Positions 29,262-35,283 of a stretch of DNA of 64,000 nt are shown piece after piece. This stretch comes from a virus, in the IMG/VR virus record IMGVR_UViG_3300029955_000004, positions 61,142 through 125,141 of that record. The stretch is one strand, 5' to 3'. The notes beneath the pieces are model-generated. The model made no database searches and was not told the origin of the DNA. It saw only the letters and a program-made list of their open reading frames with translations. The position numbers and the translations under genes were made by a program. The stretch's first letter is position 1; each line of letters opens with the position of its first letter.

Positions 29262-29984
29262 ATGAAGAAAACACCTTATCTTAAGTCTTATGAAAAAACA
29301 AAAGATTTAGATCAATTTTTAGAGTATGATGTTGATTTAAAAGAATGTAGATTTATTGGTGATAGCATGACTATCTTTATTCCTATGAGATATGAAGCAT
29401 ATGGATTTTTAGAAGTTTCAGATACTTGTAAGTATTTAGGATTAGTTGATATAATCGTTAATGATAAGTATCAAACTGGATTTAATATTCTAGCCGAAAT
29501 AGAAAGTGAATTTACAGATCAATCTAAGATCATGGTGGGTAATACCCAGTATCTTGTTTTAGAATTATCTCACGGTGATAGATTCATGTGTAATACAAAG
29601 CTTGTTAAGAACAAAAATATAGCATTCGCAGTTTGGGTAGAATCTATTACAAGAGGTAAGTTAATTTACAATATGGATTATTTTGCATTAACTCATTTAT
29701 TAGATTTGAGTGGTCCTAATTGTGCAGCCGATCTTAAGATCAATCACAGTATTATAGAAATCATTTACAGTCATCTGAGTAGAGATATCAATGATATCAA
29801 TGTTCAATATAGACATACTGATATGACAAACGATTTTCAGTTAATTCCATTAAGAAGTGTTGCCGATGCTACTACAAATACCGCCTCTAAGATTACTGGA
29901 TCTTATTTAGGAGATGCTTTAAATAATGCTATCATTAATCCATCCCAGGAAAAATATCCATTAGAGACTATTTTACGAAGTTAA
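29262..29984 (+). CDS. Unknown protein, possibly virion-associated
   Basis: A 240-residue protein of unknown function. ATG 29262 follows AAAAAAGGAATTG. Mixed alpha/beta, no membrane segment. The C-terminal ~45 residues (TNTASKITGSYLGDALNNAII) are small-residue-rich and probably flexible. It is isolated between the structured gap and a strong terminator. Confidence 0.65.
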   Translation: MKKTPYLKSYEKTKDLDQFLEYDVDLKECRFIGDSMTIFIPMRYEAYGFLEVSDTCKYLGLVDIIVNDKYQTGFNILAEIESEFTDQSKIMVGNTQYLVLELSHGDRFMCNTKLVKNKNIAFAVWVESITRGKLIYNMDYFALTHLLDLSGPNCAADLKINHSIIEIIYSHLSRDINDINVQYRHTDMTNDFQLIPLRSVADATTNTASKITGSYLGDALNNAIINPSQEKYPLETILRS

Positions 29985-29988
29985 GCTA

Positions 29989-30020
29989 GATGTCAGGAAC
30001 CCTTACGGGTTCCTGACATC
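29989..30020 (+). terminator. Hairpin terminator
   Basis: 14-bp perfect stem (29989-30002 with 30007-30020), TTAC loop, followed by TTAAATTACTATTTAGATTTTTG. Confidence 0.82.
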
Positions 30021-30078
30021 TTAAATTACTATTTAGATTTTTGTTTTATTTTATAAGTTCTTCAATGAGGAAATATGT

Positions 30079-30667
30079 ATGTCAAAATAATTCGATGACT
30101 ACATGTTGAGTATTTTTGATTATAAAGATTTTATTAAAGATAAAAGAAAAAGATATTAGAATACATGATATTATTCATGTTGTTAGAAACGGAGATGTTA
30201 TTCCAGGTATTTCATACTCTTTAGAATTATTATCTCTTTTTGTTTTATCAAAATAAGAAATACCTTCAAAATGTCCATGTTGTCAATCAACTCTTATTAA
30301 AGTAAAAACTTCTCTTATCTGTAACAATGAAGATTGTGAAGATAAAATTCTATTTAAACTTTATCATTTTGTATCTAAAGCAGGACTTAATATAAAAGGA
30401 TTAGGATTAGAAAATATTAAATTAATTATGAAAAGATACAAAGTGAAAACTTATTATGAATTATTATCTTGCGAAACCTCTATCATACAAAACTATTTAA
30501 AAGATCATAAAATCACAATAAATGCATTCATTTTAGGATTAGGGTTTACAAAGACTCAACTAAAAAATACTTTTAGTAATTATAAAACTTTTGAAGAATT
30601 ATCAAAATGTAAACAATTAGAGCAGCATCATGATGTACTAACTTTTATAAAAGAGGTTCAAAAATGA
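30079..30667 (+). pseudogene. Decayed NAD+-dependent DNA ligase (LigA) C-terminal fragment
   Basis: In one frame (30110-30667) the translation carries LigA landmarks in order: OB-fold segment KEKDIRIHD...VVRNGDVIPGIS, a four-Cys zinc finger CPCC...CNNEDC, then FVSKAGLNIKGLGLENI, as in intact LigA (HFVSR..DIEGLG). The frame is interrupted by TAA at 30254-30256, between the OB-fold and the zinc finger. Upstream, an ATG at 30079 with GAGG has a TAA as its fourth codon (30088) and must shift frame within the A-rich stretch near 30137-30158 to join. The adenylation domain with the catalytic Lys is absent. The distal open part (30428-30667, 79 codons, helix-hairpin-helix region) might still be translated. 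Confidence 0.75.
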
Positions 30668-30723
30668 AGTTTACAGCTATATGTGTTTTTGTGTATTTTG
30701 TTTTCTTATTTTTGTTATTATAA
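30664..30723 (+). CDS. Possible 19-residue hydrophobic peptide
   Basis: ATG 30664 overlaps the TGA that ends the ligase remnant (ATGA) and has AGAGG seven bases upstream. The peptide is almost entirely hydrophobic (Phe, Val, Leu), long enough for one membrane span. It could be a chance reading frame. Confidence 0.25.
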   Translation: MKFTAICVFVYFVFLFLLL

Positions 30724-30774
30724 AGATAATATTTTTCATTTTAAATAAATTAAACACAAACAAGGAAAATCTAC

Positions 30775-31224
30775 ATGGAAAGCACTAGAGTGTTCTGTGG
30801 TTTTCCCGGCGTTGGAAAATCTACACTAGTTAACAATAATCATTTAATATCTCAAAAAGTATTAGATTCTGATAGTAGCAAATTTGATAAACAATATTTT
30901 CCAGATAATTATATTTCTCATATCAAAGAAACAATCGAAAATAATAAATATATTTTAGCATCTACACATAAAACTGTTAGAGATGCTTTAGCCATAAATA
31001 AAATACGGTATTTTATTTTTATGCCAGAGTATGGATTGAAAGATGAATATATTGAGCGATATATAAAGAGAGGTAGCCCAGAATCATTTGTAAAGCTGAT
31101 GGATGATAATTGGGATTCTTTTTGGGCTAGCTGTCAGTCAGATACCGAATGCATCAGTATAGTTTATATGAAACGTGGAGAAGTTTTATCTAAATATATG
31201 GAGTTGTTTGGTGTCATTACTTAA
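30775..31224 (+). CDS. P-loop kinase-like protein
   Basis: A 149-residue protein with a Walker A motif GFPGVGKST at residues 9-17 and VLDSDSSKF shortly after, as in small nucleoside/nucleotide kinases and other P-loop phosphotransferases. It is short for a dNMP kinase but stands in front of MazG-like and thymidylate synthase genes, so nucleotide phosphorylation is the likeliest role. The start follows CAAGGAAAATCTAC. Confidence 0.75.
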   Translation: MESTRVFCGFPGVGKSTLVNNNHLISQKVLDSDSSKFDKQYFPDNYISHIKETIENNKYILASTHKTVRDALAINKIRYFIFMPEYGLKDEYIERYIKRGSPESFVKLMDDNWDSFWASCQSDTECISIVYMKRGEVLSKYMELFGVIT

Positions 31225-31260
31225 TTATGATCTAAACAGACAAAACAAAAAGGATAAAAG

Positions 31261-31461
31261 ATGAAAAAGAATATGCAAGGTATAACTATATGGAGATTAA
31301 ATAATTTAATTGAACATTCTAAAGAAAATTTCGTTAATGTTGATAAAGGATGGATTCCTTGCAGACCACTCGGTTGTTTTGGTTTTAGATATAAATTAAA
31401 AGCTATTTTAATGGTTCTTAGAGGCGAAGCTGATGTTGTTATATGGCCAAAGATATGTTAA
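31261..31461 (+). CDS. Small unknown protein
   Basis: A 66-residue basic protein behind AAAAGGATAAAAG, inside the nucleotide-metabolism cluster. Contains CRPLGCFGF but only three Cys and no clear metal site. Function unknown. Confidence 0.6.
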   Translation: MKKNMQGITIWRLNNLIEHSKENFVNVDKGWIPCRPLGCFGFRYKLKAILMVLRGEADVVIWPKIC

Positions 31462-31482
31462 TGATCTTTATGGAGTATGTCA

Positions 31483-31740
31483 ATGAGAGAAGATCTACTA
31501 CGAAGTGATCCACAAGGTATTATAATAAAAACTATACAAGAATGTAGTGAAGTTATTTTAGCACTTACAAAACTACAAACATTTGGAAATGTTGCTACAG
31601 ATCCAAAAACAAATATTACATATGACAATATAAAAGATGTATTAGACGAAGTTAAAGATATGGAACATGCAGTTTCTAAATTAAGAAAAATATTAGATTA
31701 CAAAACGAACTGTAAACTTGAAACAGGAGAAACGACGTGA
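31483..31740 (+). CDS. MazG-like nucleotide pyrophosphohydrolase
   Basis: An 85-residue protein with the all-alpha NTP pyrophosphatase signature: QECSEVILALTKLQTFG on one helix (ExxE-type) and DNIKDVLDEVKDM on another (ExxD-type), the residues that bind Mg2+ and hydrolyse (d)NTPs to monophosphates. ATG 31483 is preferred over 31477 because GGAG at 31472-31475 is seven bases from it. The stop overlaps the thymidylate synthase start (GTGA), implying coupled translation and supply of dUMP or removal of unwanted dNTPs. Confidence 0.75.
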   Translation: MREDLLRSDPQGIIIKTIQECSEVILALTKLQTFGNVATDPKTNITYDNIKDVLDEVKDMEHAVSKLRKILDYKTNCKLETGETT

Positions 31741-32702
31741 GACAATATAAACAACTTTTACATCATATTAAAGTGAATGGTAGACCTTTTATGGATCGTA
31801 CTGGTACCGGATGCCTTGGTGTCTTTGGTAGTATGGTCCAATTTAATGTCGAAGATTCTATTCCTATTTTGACTGCGAAGTATGTTAATATAAAAAATAT
31901 TATCCATGAACTATTATGGTTCTTATCTGGTGATACCAATATTAAATATCTTGTTGAAAATAATGTTCATATTTGGACAGACTGGCCGTTAAAGAAATAT
32001 AATAATGATTCCGGCTGTGCTATTTTAAATAGAAAAGAGTTTGAAGATGCTATTATGACAGTTGCTGGATTTTCTGAAAAATGGGGTGATATTGGCCCTT
32101 GTTATGGAAAACAGTGGCGTAACTGGAAAGGTAAAATAAATAGTGCTACTCCTATTTTTACCAACAGATCAAAAGACAATTTACATGGTATAATTGATAT
32201 TGAATATGAATATCACGATCAAATTAAAAATATTATTGATGCAATTAATAATAATCCTACTGATCGTGGTATTATTTTAAGTGGCTGGAATGTTGCCGAT
32301 CTCAATGGAATGGCACTTCGTCCATGTCACACGATGTATCAGTTTAAAGCATATCCGGATACAAAACAGTTATCTATGATTCAATATTGTCGTTCTCAAG
32401 ATTTATTCTTAGGGACTCCTTACAATTGGGTTTCTGGTACTCTCTTATTAAAAATGATTGCTCAAGTTACTGGTTATACTCCATATGAATTTATTTGGGA
32501 TGGTGGTGATGTACATCTTTATAATAACCATATGGAACAGGTTGAAAAATATTTAGATCTTCCTACATTTAAATTACCTAATATTGCTATTGATCAATCT
32601 GTTATAAATATAGATTATTTTAAGTTTGAACATTTTGATATTGAAAAGTTTGAACAAAATTATAAACACGGTCCTTTTATTCCTGCCCCTGTTGCTGTTT
32701 GA
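31737..32702 (+). CDS. thyA: Thymidylate synthase (ThyA type)
   Basis: A 321-residue folate-dependent thymidylate synthase that converts dUMP to dTMP. Landmarks in order: MDRTGTGCLGVFG, LLWFLSGDTNI, GPCYGKQWRNW, DRGIILSGWNVADLNGMALRPCH with the catalytic Cys, YCRSQDLFLGTPYNW (dUMP phosphate and base contacts), GGDVHLYNNHMEQ, and a C-terminal ...APVAV. Length is within the family range, with small insertions. Starts at GTG 31737, overlapping the MazG-like stop by four bases. Makes dTTP for the AT-rich genome. Confidence 0.96.
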   Translation: MRQYKQLLHHIKVNGRPFMDRTGTGCLGVFGSMVQFNVEDSIPILTAKYVNIKNIIHELLWFLSGDTNIKYLVENNVHIWTDWPLKKYNNDSGCAILNRKEFEDAIMTVAGFSEKWGDIGPCYGKQWRNWKGKINSATPIFTNRSKDNLHGIIDIEYEYHDQIKNIIDAINNNPTDRGIILSGWNVADLNGMALRPCHTMYQFKAYPDTKQLSMIQYCRSQDLFLGTPYNWVSGTLLLKMIAQVTGYTPYEFIWDGGDVHLYNNHMEQVEKYLDLPTFKLPNIAIDQSVINIDYFKFEHFDIEKFEQNYKHGPFIPAPVAV

Positions 32703-32710
32703 TTCTATCA

Positions 32711-32741
32711 GTAGATGGAGTGCCATTGGCACTCCATCTAC
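32711..32741 (+). terminator. Hairpin terminator
   Basis: Perfect 14-bp stem (32711-32724 with 32728-32741), ATT loop, followed by an AT-rich stretch that already contains the next promoter. Confidence 0.8.
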
Positions 32742-32751
32742 TATTTAGATA

Positions 32752-32759
32752 TATATTAC
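32752..32759 (+). promoter_or_regulatory. Early-type promoter motif TATATTAC (first of two)
   Basis: Lies 69 bases upstream of a second copy at 32821; both could drive the gene at 32908. Confidence 0.65.
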
Positions 32760-32820
32760 ACGTTTGTAACGATTTAATTTTGGCGCTTTGAAAAGTGTAC
32801 TTCCTTTTTAAATAGATATA

Positions 32821-32828
32821 TATTACTT
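32821..32828 (+). promoter_or_regulatory. Early-type promoter motif TATATTAC with extended block
   Basis: 80 bases before ATG 32908. The following bases (TTAAATGAATAAGTTCACTTCTTGAGT) are a diverged copy of the block after the promoters at 2517 and 48502. Confidence 0.72.
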
Positions 32829-32907
32829 AAATGAATAAGTTCACTTCTTGAGTGAGCTTTGTTGACTTAAAGGTACGTTGTTACCTATAATCTTGGGAGA
32901 CTGTATC

Positions 32908-33093
32908 ATGGAAAAACTCATCGCGCGTGCTAAAGAAATCGGTGTGTGGCAAATCACTATCGATATTATCATAAACAACCATATCTACAATGAAGATGAA
33001 AAGATCGCTGAGCTTACCAGAGTCATCGATATGTATGGTGTCCTCAGTAAGTCTGATGGTCAAATTGGCTCCGAGAATATGACTTGTCACTGA
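32908..33093 (+). CDS. Small unknown early protein
   Basis: A 61-residue helical protein. ATG 32908 is chosen because CTTGGGAG lies just upstream; a TTG at 32878 is further out and lacks a site. Fairly GC-rich codons. Sole gene between a double early promoter and a palindromic hairpin. No family recognised. Confidence 0.65.
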   Translation: MEKLIARAKEIGVWQITIDIIINNHIYNEDEKIAELTRVIDMYGVLSKSDGQIGSENMTCH

Positions 33094-33118
33094 GTGTATA
33101 TATAATTCAGATCTTACA

Positions 33119-33150
33119 AGATAGACAGGACCGTACGGTCCTGTCTATCT
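33119..33150 (+). terminator. Perfect palindromic hairpin
   Basis: 32-base palindrome, followed after some bases by ATATTTTTTATTTTTTC. Confidence 0.8.
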
Positions 33151-33205
33151 GTATCTATCATATTTTTTATTTTTTCAAAAAGTGTAGTTGAAGATTATAC
33201 AAATA

Positions 33206-33212
33206 TATATTG
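33206..33212 (+). promoter_or_regulatory. Variant early-type promoter TATATTG
   Basis: AAATATATATTGTTA, placed like the other early motifs after a terminator, 57 bases before the start at 33269. Confidence 0.5.
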
Positions 33213-33268
33213 TTATATTGAAGAAGAGATATAAAAATATCTCATAACCCTTTCTTATGGTGAATATC

Positions 33269-33586
33269 ATGACCATCATGACCGACGCCCATGCCGCTAA
33301 GCAGTACAATGCTACCTTCATCAATTCGGTTATTGCCGCCAAGGCCAAGACCGACTCCTCCAAGCAGCTCGTCCGCTTCTTCTTTGACTATCTGGTTGCT
33401 GCTGTGAAAAGCAAGACCAACGATAAGTCGTACATCGAACTCCCGATCAGTATGCTGGTTGCTGATTTCAGCACGGTTTACAATGCCGATATGAAATCTG
33501 TGTTTTCGACAGTGTTCGAATCCATCCGTTTGCTGAAGATCAAGAACATCCGCACCATGGACCAGAACATTCAAATCGTCTTTTAA
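33269..33586 (+). CDS. Small GC-rich early protein
   Basis: A 105-residue protein, start taken at ATG 33269 behind GGTGA (earlier ATG at 33257 has no site). It is helical and has no recognised motif. Codons are strikingly GC-rich (GCC, AAG, GTC, ATC) against the AT-rich surroundings, as in the tubulin gene, suggesting very strong early expression. Its stop codon is part of the terminator stem. Confidence 0.72.
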   Translation: MTIMTDAHAAKQYNATFINSVIAAKAKTDSSKQLVRFFFDYLVAAVKSKTNDKSYIELPISMLVADFSTVYNADMKSVFSTVFESIRLLKIKNIRTMDQNIQIVF

Positions 33587-33618
33587 GAAGGAGGGAATCT
33601 ATTCCCTCCTTCTTATTT
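33584..33618 (+). terminator. Terminator overlapping the stop codon
   Basis: 15-bp stem (33584-33598 with 33601-33615), loop CT, followed by TTTTTTG. Confidence 0.88.
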
Positions 33619-33686
33619 TTTGTTTTTAACCTTAAAATACTATAGACTGTAGCTTTCTTTATTTTTTAGAAAGGATCGAAGGTATT

Positions 33687-34508
33687 ATGGCTACATTAGA
33701 AGATGTCTCTCGTCTGGTATTTACAGTTGAAACTCTTTATACCCAGGATAATAAATCTTTAGGCGTTCTTCGTCCTGATGAAAATGGTTATTATGATACG
33801 CCTTTGGCAGCTTTGGGGATTCCCTCTCGTAACAATACTTATTACTATGTTAAGAATTTCTTAGACTCTATGACAAATAAAGATTCTCCTATAAACATCA
33901 TGTTGACTGGTGGTAATTTGTATGGCGAATGGGGACATCCCATGCGTACGGATTATCCTGATGACGATACATTCTTACAGAGACTTCGTATTATTGATGA
34001 AAAGAAATATTCTCATCATATTAAATCTGTTTATACTGGAGATACTTTAGAGAATGGTGGTAAGTTAGTTAGAGGATTAGTGAAACCTTATGGTCCTTAT
34101 GGCCATTGTGTTGAGCAGAACTTTGCTGAACGATTCATGAATACTTCATTTAGTTTAAGAGCTATCGTTGATCAACAGATTAAAAACAATTTGGCTATGA
34201 GAACTATTAAATCTCTTTATACATTCGATGCTGTTGGTGTTGGTGGTTATGCTGAAGCTTCTAAGCGTTTCAGTGGTGCCACAGAGTCACTTGAACGAAT
34301 GGATATTAAGTTATCATTAGATACCATTACAACAACTGAGTTTGGTCTTGAGTGTTTTACACAATCAGAAATTAATGATTTAATGAAATCTAAGAAGGTT
34401 ATTGTTGGTAAGACTACTGTTAATCTTATTAAAGTTAATGACAGTTATAGATCAGAAGATAAAGCTAGGTCTATCTTTACTGAAGCTATGAAATTGACAA
34501 GACGTTAA
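33687..34508 (+). CDS. Prohead protease (T4 gp21-like)
   Basis: A 273-residue protein with features of the prohead serine protease family: GEWGHP at residues 80-85 (His84 as the expected catalytic His, cf. GELxHP), HHIKSVYTG and a KLVRGLVKPYGPYG stretch around 110-139 (cf. V.G.i..tp.G), and NTSFSLRAI around 152-160, which would carry the nucleophilic Ser (cf. SxR). phiKZ gp175 belongs to this family and cleaves scaffold and head proteins during capsid maturation. Terminase lies two genes downstream, as expected in an assembly region. Confidence 0.72.
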   Translation: MATLEDVSRLVFTVETLYTQDNKSLGVLRPDENGYYDTPLAALGIPSRNNTYYYVKNFLDSMTNKDSPINIMLTGGNLYGEWGHPMRTDYPDDDTFLQRLRIIDEKKYSHHIKSVYTGDTLENGGKLVRGLVKPYGPYGHCVEQNFAERFMNTSFSLRAIVDQQIKNNLAMRTIKSLYTFDAVGVGGYAEASKRFSGATESLERMDIKLSLDTITTTEFGLECFTQSEINDLMKSKKVIVGKTTVNLIKVNDSYRSEDKARSIFTEAMKLTRR

Positions 34509-34514
34509 AGTTGA

Positions 34515-34560
34515 CATAGTGAGGATGGCGTCTGCCATCCTCACTATGTATTTAAATCTC
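34515..34560 (+). terminator. Hairpin terminator
   Basis: Perfect 15-bp stem (34515-34529 with 34534-34548), loop GTCT, then an AT-rich tail. Confidence 0.82.
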
Positions 34561-34570
34561 ATTTTAAGTA

Positions 34571-34578
34571 TATATTAC
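34571..34578 (+). promoter_or_regulatory. Early-type promoter motif TATATTAC
   Basis: 42 bases before ATG 34620, directly after a terminator. Confidence 0.75.
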
Positions 34579-34619
34579 ATTATTGTACACGAACGATTTT
34601 GTTCATACGGAGAAACACC

Positions 34620-35147
34620 ATGGCTGTTCTTAAACTGAGTGAAGTCTTGACTACAGATCAGATTCGTCAGAAATATCGTTATATTGCTATTTTGTTTTCA
34701 CAAGATCCTAAGAAATACATTTTCAAAAAACAAGCACTTTGTGATGATTTGAGATATAGTAATCTTAAAGAATTAGCCGATGAAGAAGAAATTCTCCATA
34801 ATAGGTTTATGATGGACATTTCAGTTGGTCGTAATTACTTGGAATATGAAACTATTCAAAAATTATCGACTGAAACATTTCCTATCATACATGAAAAGAT
34901 TGAACGTCTTGCTAGTCAGGATGATATTGATATGGTTGTTATTAACACAACCACCGTTGAAAACAGTGAAGAACTTTTTGAGAAAAACGCCCATATCGTT
35001 ATTTCATCTGAAGAAGAACATGTTGCAGCATTGGCGCGCATTGATATTCTTATGAATGCTGAGGAGGGAACTCTTGAAGCTGATGAGTTAGCGACGCTTG
35101 CTTCAGCAGTCCAACTATATGAAAAATATAAGTTTCCATTAGGTTAA
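34620..35147 (+). CDS. Early protein with HigA-like C-terminal segment
   Basis: A 175-residue protein; ATG 34620 follows ACGGAG. The last ~42 residues (AALARIDILMNAEEGTLEADEL... ending VQLYEKYKFPLG) closely follow the characteristic segment of HigA-type antitoxins, A...RIxxLMDAxPGTPExDEL...LVxxYExxHYPI, which in HigA lies just before the helix-turn-helix. Here the protein stops at that point, so no DNA-binding domain is present. The N-terminal ~130 residues are unrelated to anything I recognise. An antitoxin mimic or toxin-binding role is an inference from this one segment. Confidence 0.65.
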   Translation: MAVLKLSEVLTTDQIRQKYRYIAILFSQDPKKYIFKKQALCDDLRYSNLKELADEEEILHNRFMMDISVGRNYLEYETIQKLSTETFPIIHEKIERLASQDDIDMVVINTTTVENSEELFEKNAHIVISSEEEHVAALARIDILMNAEEGTLEADELATLASAVQLYEKYKFPLG

Positions 35148-35169
35148 TAACTGATTTGAAATATATGTA

Positions 35170-35190
35170 GGGGGTGACATCATCACCCCC
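35170..35190 (+). terminator. Hairpin terminator
   Basis: 8-bp GC-rich stem GGGGGTGA/TCACCCCC, loop CATCA; a T-rich tract follows further downstream. Confidence 0.72.
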
Positions 35191-35283
35191 TTAAGATCTA
35201 TTTATAATTATTGTTTTATTTTTTTAATAAAATAGTATTTTTTAATATTTTATAAGAAACCTATTTTTATTAGGAGTATTTAT

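Noticed and set aside
30079-30256. Stop-codon reassignment (TAA read as sense) to explain the ligase frame
   Set aside because: TAA, TAG and TGA all end intact genes throughout the window, so genome-wide recoding is unlikely; decay or sequence error is simpler.
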